Of a stretch of 64,000 nt of DNA, positions 8,805-16,688 are shown piece after piece. Under the pieces are notes generated by a model. That model had not been told where the DNA came from. It ran no database searches and was given only the letters and a program-made list of their open reading frames with translations. Source of the DNA: CS4-C045 sp963844115 (lineage in GTDB: Bacteria > Planctomycetota > Planctomycetia > Pirellulales > UBA7805); NCBI GenBank assembly GCA_963844115.1, contig CAWJNN010000065.1, positions 1 through 64,000 of the forward strand. Direction: 5' to 3'. The position numbers and the translations under genes were made by a program. Position 1 is the first letter of the stretch; every line of letters starts with the position of its first letter.

Positions 8805-11800
8805 ATGTCGTTTGATGAATTTGGCAATATCCTGGCGTCGCGCGAGAACGGCCCCCTACTGATTGCTTTCACGTCCAAAGACAAAAAGCCCGAAGTGCAG
8901 GTCAAGATCTACTGTAAGGAGATAACGAATTGCCAGGGGATTCTGGCGATGAATGGTGACGTGTACGCGACCGCGGATGGTCCCGAAGGTGCAGCACTCT
9001 ACCGCCTGAAAGACCATGATCGCGACGGCGCGGCGGACTCCGTTGAAGCGATTCTCAAGTTCAAAGGCAAAATGAAGGAGCATGGACCGCATGGCTTGCG
9101 TCTGGGTCCCGATGGGCTGATTTACATGGTATGCGGTAACGAAACACAGCTGGTCGATCCGCCACTGGCCAGCAGTCCGTACCATTTCATTTACGAAGGC
9201 GATGTCGTGCAGCCTCGCTACGAAGATCCCCGCGGACACGCCAGGAATGTCAAAGCTCCCGGAGGCACCATTCTACGGATTGCAACCGATGGGTCGTTCG
9301 TCGAACGCTTCGCCGGTGGACTACGGAATCCGTACGACATCGTCTTCGATCGTCACGGTGAATTATTCACGTGGGATGCTGACATGGAATGGGACCAGGG
9401 AACAACCTGGTATCGACCAACGCGTGTCAACCATATCACCGCCGGCGCCGAATTTGGCTGGCGCAGCGGATGGGCAAAGTGGCCATCCTATTTTTCCGAT
9501 AGTTTGCCCAGCGTGTTCGACACCGGTCACGGCTCGCCGACCGGGATGGTCATCTACGACCACCACATGTTTCCAGCACGTTATCACGGCGCGCTATTCA
9601 TGGGGGACTGGACGCGCGGCCAAATCCGAGCGGTTCGCCTGAAACCATACGGTGGTACGTATCAAGCCAAAGCCAGTGTTTTTGTGGAAGGCCACCCGTT
9701 AAACATCACCGATCTGGAAGTCGGACCCGACGGTTGGCTGTACTTCTGCACCGGCGGCCGTGGCAGCGAGGGAGGCATCTACCGCGTTACCTGGACGGGT
9801 AATGTACCTCCTGAAAAACGCGTGCGTGGCGAGGGAATTGACATCGCCATGCGGCAGCCGCAAATCCATTCTGCCTTCGCACGACAGCAAATCGCCACGA
9901 CGAAAAATAAACTCGGCGACGCATGGGCCGATGACTTGCTGAAGATCGTCCGCGACAAGGATGAAACGGTCGCGCGGCGGCTGCGAGCTTTGGACATTAT
10001 GCAGTGGTTCGGTCCGGCGCCGGAAGCGAACATGCTATTGGAACTGACCGAAGATACAACACCGCGAATTCGCGCCAAGGCGGTCTATCTTCTGGGCGTC
10101 CAACCCAGCAACGATGCCGGTGATCGGCTAAGCCAGTTACTGGAAGATCGGGAACCTTTGGTGCAGCGCGCCGTGTGTGAGACGCTGGCGCGAGGAAAAT
10201 ACAATAAACCGCTGGACAAACTAGTACTGCTGCTGGCCAGCACCGATCGTACGGTTTCCTGGGCGGCAGCCAAAACATTGCAAACGATTCCCACTGACCA
10301 GTGGCGTCACAAGGTATTTACTTCTCAATACGAGCGGGTAGCCCTGCTGGGCACGACGGCGCTCTTAAGCGCCGATCCCGACAAGAAGACATGTCTGGCC
10401 GCGCTCAAACGGATGGACCAGGTGATGGCGGGATTTGTCACCGATGCAAATTTCATCATCGTCTTGCGTAATTGCCAACTGGCCTTGGCACACGGACAAC
10501 TCGAACCCTCGGAAACCGACGCCTTGAAGCAAAGAATGGCACACGAGTTTCCTTCTGGCAACGCGACGATCAATCGAGAACTCATTCGCATTCTGGCCCG
10601 GCTAAAAGCAACCGAGGCCTCTGGACGAATCTTAGCGTACCTCAACGACAAGGCCGACACGAAAGAGAAAATCCACCTGGCCGTCCACGCGCCGCATTTC
10701 GTCGCCGGTTGGTCGTCCGCGGATCGTCTGAAAATGCTAGAGCAGATCGTCGCGCTGCGCGAGGAGGCAACCAATTCGAACCAGTCGAAATACCTGGACG
10801 TCGCCTCGCGCAACTTCGTCAGTAATATGCCGGAAAACGAGCGGCTGGCGGTATTGGGCCAGGCCGAACGATGGCCGCAGGCTGCTATCGGCGCCATTGC
10901 CAAGCTGCCGAAATCGTTGGACGAAGCTACGCTACAGCAGATCAAGGTGATTGATCAAAAACTTAAAGAACAGGATGACGAAGATTCCAAGAAATTGCGA
11001 ACCGGCATCGTCGCCGTTCTGTCCCGCAGCCAACAACCAGAAGCAATGACCTACCTGACGGACTTGTTCGAAAACGAACCTGAACGCCGTGGAATTGTCG
11101 CCATGGGTCTCGCTCAGATGCCGGGCGAAGAGAGCTGGCCTTACCTGATCCGCTCCTTGAAAATCGTCGAAGGGAATGCAGTCCAGGACGTGATTGTCGC
11201 GCTGACGAAGATCGACAGAAGGCCCAAGTCGCCTTCGATCATCCGCGACGTGCTGCTGATCGGGCTGAAGCAGAAGAACGATAAGCCGCGGCAACAGACG
11301 ATCGCTCTGTTAAAGCACTGGACCGGCCAGTCCGTTGGAGCACCGGACGCTTCGCCCGAACAAACCCTGGCCGCATGGCAGGTTTGGTTCGCGGGCGAGT
11401 ATCCCGACCATCCCGAGGCGAAACTCCCGATCGCCTCGAAAAACGACCGCTATCAATACGACCAGCTGCTGAATCTGCTAACCGACGACGAAGCGCACAA
11501 GGCCAATCCGAAGAACGGTGCGATCGTCTATCGCAAGGCGCAATGTGCCAAGTGCCATCGGTACGGAGAAAGCGGCGAAGGCATTGGTCCTGACCTGACA
11601 ACCGTCAGTCGTCGTCTGCAAGTGAAAGAGATTCTGGAATCGGTGGTTTATCCTTCCCATGCGATTTCCGATCGGTACAACACCAAGGTGGTTCATACGA
11701 CGCAGGGAAAATCGTACACCGGCGTCGTCTTGCGTGACCCCGACACGAGTGACTTGATTGTCATGGATTCAACCGGCCAGGAAACAAAAGTCGCCAATTC

Positions 11801-11942
11801 GGACGTGGACGATATCGTTCCATCTCGCGTCTCCTCGATGCCGGCTGGTCTTCTCAACACGTTAGAGACCAACGAAATCGCCGACCTTTTCGCCTACCTT
11901 CGCGAACCTCCACCAGTAATCGTGACGCGTCGACCGGAATAA
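8805..11942 (+). CDS. PVC-type membrane-dehydrogenase / HEAT repeat / cytochrome c protein
   Basis: Main part (1045 residues) of the protein begun at 8145; the same frame is already coding from about 8700 (FEVARGFRVEWVVKPDDAKSLLA), so the listed ATG is only the first in the frame. Domains in order: a six-bladed glucose/sorbosone dehydrogenase-like propeller of the PVC membrane-bound dehydrogenase type (GPHGLRLGPDGLIYMVCGN, GGLRNPYDIVFDRHGELFTWDADMEWD, ITDLEVGPDGWLYFCTGGRG) to about residue 330; HEAT repeats from about 360 to 840; a C-terminal cytochrome c domain with the haem site CAKCH at 11545-11559 and a distal part ending in a Met-containing SMPAGLLNTLE segment. Such proteins are exported and are thought to oxidise sugars or alcohols; the substrate is unknown. 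Confidence 0.8.
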   Translation: MSFDEFGNILASRENGPLLIAFTSKDKKPEVQVKIYCKEITNCQGILAMNGDVYATADGPEGAALYRLKDHDRDGAADSVEAILKFKGKMKEHGPHGLRLGPDGLIYMVCGNETQLVDPPLASSPYHFIYEGDVVQPRYEDPRGHARNVKAPGGTILRIATDGSFVERFAGGLRNPYDIVFDRHGELFTWDADMEWDQGTTWYRPTRVNHITAGAEFGWRSGWAKWPSYFSDSLPSVFDTGHGSPTGMVIYDHHMFPARYHGALFMGDWTRGQIRAVRLKPYGGTYQAKASVFVEGHPLNITDLEVGPDGWLYFCTGGRGSEGGIYRVTWTGNVPPEKRVRGEGIDIAMRQPQIHSAFARQQIATTKNKLGDAWADDLLKIVRDKDETVARRLRALDIMQWFGPAPEANMLLELTEDTTPRIRAKAVYLLGVQPSNDAGDRLSQLLEDREPLVQRAVCETLARGKYNKPLDKLVLLLASTDRTVSWAAAKTLQTIPTDQWRHKVFTSQYERVALLGTTALLSADPDKKTCLAALKRMDQVMAGFVTDANFIIVLRNCQLALAHGQLEPSETDALKQRMAHEFPSGNATINRELIRILARLKATEASGRILAYLNDKADTKEKIHLAVHAPHFVAGWSSADRLKMLEQIVALREEATNSNQSKYLDVASRNFVSNMPENERLAVLGQAERWPQAAIGAIAKLPKSLDEATLQQIKVIDQKLKEQDDEDSKKLRTGIVAVLSRSQQPEAMTYLTDLFENEPERRGIVAMGLAQMPGEESWPYLIRSLKIVEGNAVQDVIVALTKIDRRPKSPSIIRDVLLIGLKQKNDKPRQQTIALLKHWTGQSVGAPDASPEQTLAAWQVWFAGEYPDHPEAKLPIASKNDRYQYDQLLNLLTDDEAHKANPKNGAIVYRKAQCAKCHRYGESGEGIGPDLTTVSRRLQVKEILESVVYPSHAISDRYNTKVVHTTQGKSYTGVVLRDPDTSDLIVMDSTGQETKVANSDVDDIVPSRVSSMPAGLLNTLETNEIADLFAYLREPPPVIVTRRPE

Positions 11943-11944
11943 GT

Positions 11945-12112
11945 GGACTAGGGACCATGGACTATGGACCATGGTACCTCTTGTCAGAAAGTAGGCTGGA
12001 ACTAGCGAAGCGCAGTTCCGGCAGTCGCTTCGAGCACCGGAACTACGCACGGCTTGTTCCGGCCTGCCAGCTCCCTTCCCACTGTCCACAGACCATCGTC
12101 CACAGTCCACTG
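11945..12112. repeat. Inverted heptamer arrays (GGACYAT / ATMGTCC family)
   Basis: Positions 11945-11974 consist of 7-base steps GGACTAG, GGACCAT, GGACTAT, GGACCAT. Positions 12081-12112 read ACTGTCC, ACAGACC, ATCGTCC, ACAGTCC, the complementary class. About 100 bases lie between. The C-rich unit is the same family as the long array at 33271-33354. The gap contains no gene. Confidence 0.75.
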
Positions 12113-12213
12113 TTTCCCTTTACAATCCCGTTACGCAAGACAGCCCGCTGCTGGATCTACGTCGCGTATAATCCTGATGGCATTACGCGACCAAGAGCAG
12201 GACGGAGCTGGAT

Positions 12214-13662
12214 ATGAGGTATTCCCTGGCGCTACTGTTCGTTTTCATCGGTGCCACGCCGACGATCCCCTTGTGCTTTTCCGCGGACCCTCCTGTCACG
12301 ATTTCGAAGCGATCGGCCCGCCATCGCAGCGTGCTGATCCGCGATGTACCCCACATTCGTCAAAAGCCCGATTTCTGCGGCGAGGCCTGCGCGGCGATGT
12401 TTTTGCAGCGATTGGGATACCGGCACGACCAGGATGCTGTTTTTGACTTTGCGGGACTCAGTTCCCTGGAAGGCCGCGGGTGTCATACACCCGAGTTGAA
12501 TCGAGCGTTACTTGCGATCGGTTTTGAAACGGGGATCGTCTGGAACAAAGTGGAAAGCCGCAAGGCGAACGCGCAGCTGAAGCAACTGTGGAACTCGGTT
12601 CACGCCGACCTGGCCCAGGACATTCCGTCCATTGTCTGTATGCGCTACGACGAACGACCGAATACGACCGAGCACTTTCGATTGATTCTGGGTTACGATT
12701 CGGACACCGACGAGGTGATCTATCACGAACCGGCCGAACGGGATGGCGCCTATCGGCGGATGCCGCACGATACCTTCCTCTCGTTGTGGCCGCTGAAGTA
12801 CAAGCTGGACCAGTGGACGGTCGTGCGAATGAAATTGAAACCCGACCAGATCAAGCGCCCCTTGTCGACGTCCACCAGGACCTCGGCCGACTACGCTCAA
12901 CACATTCGCAAGCTAAAAGATCGGATTCCTAACGACGATTTCCACATCGTCGTCGAAAAACCCTTCGTGGTGATTGGCGACGAGCCAGCAGAACAGGTTC
13001 GCCGTCGAGCGTCGGGAACCATTCGCTGGGCCGTCACGAAGCTGAAGAAAGACTACTTTACGAAAGACCCCGACCAGATCATTGACATCTGGCTGTTCAA
13101 AGACAAGACAAGCTACAACCGACACGTTGAGGCGTTGTTTGGCGAAGCTCCCGGTACGCCTTACGGTTATTACTCACCGACGCATCGCGCGCTGGTCATG
13201 AACATCAGCACGGGTGGGGGAACGCTGGTCCACGAAATCGTGCATCCCTTCATTGCAGCTAACTTCCCGGACTGCCCTGCCTGGTTCAACGAAGGTCTGG
13301 CCTCGCTGTACGAGCAGTGCAGCGAGGTGAACGATCGAATTCATGGGCACACGAACTGGAGGCTCACGGGCCTGCAGCGCGCGATTCGCGCGAACCATCT
13401 CTCCACGTTTGACACGATGTGCGGTACATCGACGCGCGATTTCTACCATGATTCACGCGGTACCAATTACGCGCAGGCCCGCTACCTCTGCTATTACCTG
13501 CAGGAAGAACAGAAGCTGCGCGAATTCTATCGCAGCTTTCGGAAGAACGTCGCAGACGATCCCACTGGCCTGGCAACGTTACGAGACGTTTTGGGCGAAC
13601 CGGACTTACGCGCTTTTCAAAAGCGTTGGTCGGGATATGTCATGAAGCTGACGTACAATTAG
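12214..13662 (+). CDS. Exported fusion of a C39-like cysteine peptidase and a gluzincin-type metallopeptidase
   Basis: The 482-residue product has a signal peptide (SLALLFVFIGATPTIPLCFS). Residues about 40-200 form a C39-like papain-fold domain: VPHIRQKPDFCGEACAAMFLQRLGY carries the probable catalytic Cys55 (CG-x-A pattern), and EHFRLILGYDSDTDEVIYHEPAE carries the His and the following acidic/Pro residues. Residues about 260-480 form a second domain of the DUF1570/gluzincin type: HEIVH at about residue 340 and FNEGLASLYE some 25 residues later supply the two His and the Glu ligands of a zinc site. Both domains keep their catalytic residues, so a two-headed extracytoplasmic peptidase is likely. 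Its target is unknown; no inhibitor or substrate gene is adjacent. Confidence 0.75.
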   Translation: MRYSLALLFVFIGATPTIPLCFSADPPVTISKRSARHRSVLIRDVPHIRQKPDFCGEACAAMFLQRLGYRHDQDAVFDFAGLSSLEGRGCHTPELNRALLAIGFETGIVWNKVESRKANAQLKQLWNSVHADLAQDIPSIVCMRYDERPNTTEHFRLILGYDSDTDEVIYHEPAERDGAYRRMPHDTFLSLWPLKYKLDQWTVVRMKLKPDQIKRPLSTSTRTSADYAQHIRKLKDRIPNDDFHIVVEKPFVVIGDEPAEQVRRRASGTIRWAVTKLKKDYFTKDPDQIIDIWLFKDKTSYNRHVEALFGEAPGTPYGYYSPTHRALVMNISTGGGTLVHEIVHPFIAANFPDCPAWFNEGLASLYEQCSEVNDRIHGHTNWRLTGLQRAIRANHLSTFDTMCGTSTRDFYHDSRGTNYAQARYLCYYLQEEQKLREFYRSFRKNVADDPTGLATLRDVLGEPDLRAFQKRWSGYVMKLTYN

Positions 13663-13687
13663 CGTCTGAAAACACTATGTCTTTGGA

Positions 13688-14023
13688 GTGCGTCTTTGGA
13701 GTGGGGTCCCGCCGCGCCGGGATCGCCGCCTTCTTTTACCGATATGCACGGGGCAGGAAGAAGTGATCCGCCGCATCCTCGAGCACTGCGGACTTTGGCA
13801 GGGACCGCCACGGCAGTTGCCGCAGCCGAGACCGCCACCGGCACGCCAGCGCCCGTCGCCGCCGCGCGAAGTGCAGTTGGTCCTGGACCCGGCGTTCGTG
13901 GTCGAGCGTTCGCCCGTCGGCCCCTCGCCGGTCGGACGCCACTTGGTGCTGGATCCGGAATACCTGGCCGAGTGCCACAGCGAGGCCGGTACCCCGCAGC
14001 AGGCGATGGTTCCGTACGACTGA
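13688..14023 (+). pseudogene. C-terminal tail of a transposase (possibly IS91-like)
   Basis: One frame reads EEVIRRILEHCGLWQGPPR, then a Pro/Arg-rich linker, then LVLDPEYLAECHSE, ending in a stop at 14021-14023. Planctomycete transposases often end with an E-x-IxxIL-x-HxGLW helix and a proline-rich tail of this kind; IS91-like enzymes are the best guess. The catalytic part is absent upstream, where the intact peptidase gene ends at 13662, so this is a 3-prime remnant. It is preceded by a short duplication of GTCTTTGGAGTG. Confidence 0.5.
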
Positions 14024-14064
14024 ACGCCCGATAGACGCGTTTATGGGGTCCGGCCGAACACGAT

Positions 14065-14109
14065 TATGGGGTCAGGCCGTGATTAGTGATTAGCCAGTGT
14101 TCGTTCAAT
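14065..14109. repeat. Solo end of the RAYT element
   Basis: This 45-base stretch matches the reverse complement of the right end of the element at 5-1055, including the inverted-repeat core GGGGTCAGGCCGTGATTAG and the inner GTGTTCGTTCAAT, with only a few differences. No transposase accompanies it. It lies 20 bases from the left end of the ISKra4-like element and may mark a former copy largely deleted or replaced. Confidence 0.8.
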
Positions 14110-14129
14110 AGAAGTGGTTTGGGGTCAGA

Positions 14130-15920
14130 GGGGTGCAGGAACGGGCTCGTTTTGTTTAGGCGGCGATGGTTGAGGGGTTGGGAGCGTTGGGGTGAAAGGG
14201 ATGGCCGGGACGGTTGTCGAGGTACGTCCTGAGCCGCTCGTCGTCGCACAACGCGGCGGCTCGGATCTGCAAAATCGCTTCGCCGCTGGCGCCGTCGTCC
14301 CAAAACTTCTCCGTGCCTTTCACCCGCATGTTGACTTCCTTGACCAGCGACTCCATTAACGACGATGTCACCGGCAGACCGGTCTGGCGGTACTGCGGAT
14401 AATTCATCCGCGACGCGTTGTTCTCGAAGTAACCAATCGCGTCCGCCAAAACCTTGCGGGGATCCGTCTTCTCGCAATCCTTCGGCGGCAGGCCCAGTCG
14501 CATTTGATGCTCCTTCATTTCCGCGATCACTTGTTGGACTTGGCCGCTCCAACAGGCCCTGGTCCAGCCCAGGTGATCTTCCCAGCGACGATCTACATCG
14601 GTGTGCAGACAGCGGGCCGCTTCGTACAGGTGTTCGACCACGTGCACGAAATCGAGGATCGGTGTGAAGTCGGAAAAGTGACGCTCTTGAATCGTCCAGT
14701 TGTAAGGCAAACCGTCGCTGACGAAAGCCTGTTTGCCGGCATGATAAAAGCCACGCGCGTCGGCTTCGACTTCCATCAGACGACCGAACGCAGTGCTGTC
14801 CAACAGAGAACTGAGGCACGTGCGGAACAGCGGCTTCGGCCGCCACTGGTCAGCGGACGTTGGCTGCGCCGCTGCGGACGCTTGTTCGGCAGCGACCGGT
14901 TCCCCAGCGGCTTGCTGCGACGTATCGTCTGCCTGTTTTGGGTCTGCCTGATCGGGTGCCACACCCGACAGCAGCGTCTTCATTTGCTGGCGATTGGCGA
15001 AGCAAGCTGGCAAATCGGGATGCGGATCGCAGGCGAAAGTTTGGCTTTGCATCCGAGAAAACAAGGCGTTTTTGGTTTCACGCCAGTGGGGATCATGAAC
15101 GCCCCGGCCACCGCCTTCGGTGCGAGTCTGCATCCGTCCGCCATCGATGCTGACGCAGGCCAAGGAAATCGGCGTCTGTGGCAAAGCATGTTGGCGGGGC
15201 AGCGGCCCGTTGAAATACGCCGCCGCCTGTGCGTCACGTTCGACCGCCATCTCCGTGCCGATCTTGACGGCCGTCTTGTTCAAGCCCCGCCCGCTCAGAT
15301 CGATGCCACCCAACGTTCGCAGCAACAGTCCGCCGATCGCATACGACGGAGCGTGCGCCGCCGCGATCACTTTCTTTTCCAGCACTGCGGGGCTGGCCGA
15401 ACCGCCATCAATTCGCAATGCGATGCGTGCCGGGAAAAAAATCTCGCCGGCAAGGCGAGCAACGACAAGTCGGTTCGCGAAGTCCCACTTCGCCGTCCGA
15501 AGTCTGTAACGGCAATTCGTGAGGCGTCTCTTTCGGCGGAGTCTTCTCGCCGCAAGTCGGGCAGGTCTGTTCGTCTTGGAAGTGAGTCGCGTGCTGGTCG
15601 GCCAGATGTTCATCGACCGCCCGGGCGACCATGCGTCCAGCTTGATGACCGAACTGTTCGATCTGTGCGAAAGTCGTATCGCGTGGTGGTCCCTGCTCAC
15701 CAAAGCCATGCGTTGCCAGCAACGCTACCAGTTCATCGAACTTCTCTTTCGCCTCGGGCCGCAAATCCAAATCCTCGTTTCGAGCTTCCTTGCTCATGGT
15801 AGTTTCCTTTCTAAAGACTCCTATTTACCCAGATCAATCAGGAATCTACTTCCGCAAGCCAAAATCCACCATCCCGAATTCCAACCACCCCGCACGCGCA
15901 CGAGCCCGTTCCTGCACCCC
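14130..15920. mobile_element. ISKra4-like insertion sequence with 21-bp inverted ends
   Basis: Positions 14130-14150 and 15900-15920 are perfect 21-bp inverted repeats (left end GGGGTGCAGGAACGGGCTCG). The 1.79-kb unit holds one transposase on the minus strand and about 100 bases of leader. No convincing target-site duplication is visible beside the repeats. The element separates the transposase debris on its left from the flagellar block on its right. Confidence 0.8.
14156..15797 (-). pseudogene. ISKra4-family transposase split by a frameshift at a U7 run
   Basis: The N-terminal frame starts at 15797 (MSKEARNEDLDLRPEAKEKF) and has a zinc-binding pair CPTCGEK and CRCSPCRRDFFP; it stops at 15408. 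The second frame carries the rest: IALRIDGGSASPAVLEKKVIAAA, ISLACVSIDGGRMQ with the first catalytic Asp, FVSDGLPYNW, a long helix FVHVVEHLYEAARCLH, and SSLMESLVKEVNMRVKGTEKFW with the catalytic Glu; it stops at 14156. The junction is a run of seven U in the mRNA (A7 at 15435-15441 on the plus strand). Six U would join the frames as DFFPARIALRIDGG. It is either a decayed gene or one that needs slippage on the homopolymer. Total length would be about 546 residues, normal for the family. Confidence 0.8.
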
Positions 15921-16107
15921 CTGGCTAAGGTCCGGAACAAAAGCGCATTGACGTTGCGGCCGTCTTTTGTCTACTCTCCCCCGCCACCTCGGCTTGTCAT
16001 CTGACGGTATTTGGCACGCCTGCTCGCGTCCGGTTTGAACTTCGGTCCGATTTGCCGCGGTGGGCCAATTGCTCTCACTTGCTTTCCTATTGAGCGAGGT
16101 CACTCCG

Positions 16108-16635
16108 ATGCGAAAGTCATATAGACACCCGACGCTTCGTCTGTCTCCGTTGACGACCGAGCCGAACCGGCTACCGCCTATACCCAGCCCGCGGTTAACC
16201 AGTGTCGATATTTTCCGGCTAATAGGTGACGTTGTGGCACAGCTGGCCCTGCCGTTGGCCCAGAAAAAGATCACCGCGATCATTGATGTGCCGGCCGACC
16301 TGTTTCTTTTGGCCGACGATCAAATGTTGCGCACCGCCCTGCAGCATCTAGCCAACAACGCGATCGAAGCGATGCCCAGCGGTGGTGAAATTGTCATAAC
16401 CGGTGTTCGATGCCACAACAGCGTCGAAATTGAAGTCGCCGATAGCGGTCCGGGTTTTACCGACCCTTCATCGGTGTTTAGCGATCCGACGCTGGGCGAA
16501 GAACATTCAGGCTTGTCGTTGGTGCGACAGGTTGCCGAATCGCATGGCGGTCACATTACCGCTCTCAACTGCTCAGAAGGTGGTGCGGCACTTACGATCT
16601 GCCTGCCGTCCCGCGCGATGCGGGCCGCCGCGTAA
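16108..16635 (+). CDS. Stand-alone histidine-kinase-type ATPase domain protein upstream of fliF
   Basis: The 175-residue product is a GHKL ATPase domain with N box LRTALQHLANNAIEAMPSGG, G1 box EVADSGPGF and G2 box GLSLVRQVAESHGGHI. There is no H-box histidine or sensor domain: the frame upstream of 16060 closes with a stop at 16036. The ATG at 16108 has GAGG about nine bases before it. In related planctomycetes a full sensor kinase is commonly found near fliF, so this may be the C-terminal remnant of one, with the IS at 15920 marking the loss, or a genuine partner ATPase. It probably shares a transcript with fliF, 53 bases downstream. Confidence 0.75.
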   Translation: MRKSYRHPTLRLSPLTTEPNRLPPIPSPRLTSVDIFRLIGDVVAQLALPLAQKKITAIIDVPADLFLLADDQMLRTALQHLANNAIEAMPSGGEIVITGVRCHNSVEIEVADSGPGFTDPSSVFSDPTLGEEHSGLSLVRQVAESHGGHITALNCSEGGAALTICLPSRAMRAAA

Positions 16636-16688
16636 GGCAGCGTAAAGTGCGCAGATCAACGCAGATCAGTTCTAAAGAGGAAACGGTG

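Noticed and set aside
14504..15802. 432-codon plus-strand frame
   Set aside because: It is antisense to the ISKra4-like transposase, which has the recognisable catalytic motifs.
16008..16030. Possible sigma-54 promoter (TTGGCACG...GC) before the HATPase gene
   Set aside because: The GG to GC spacing is one base off the strict requirement.
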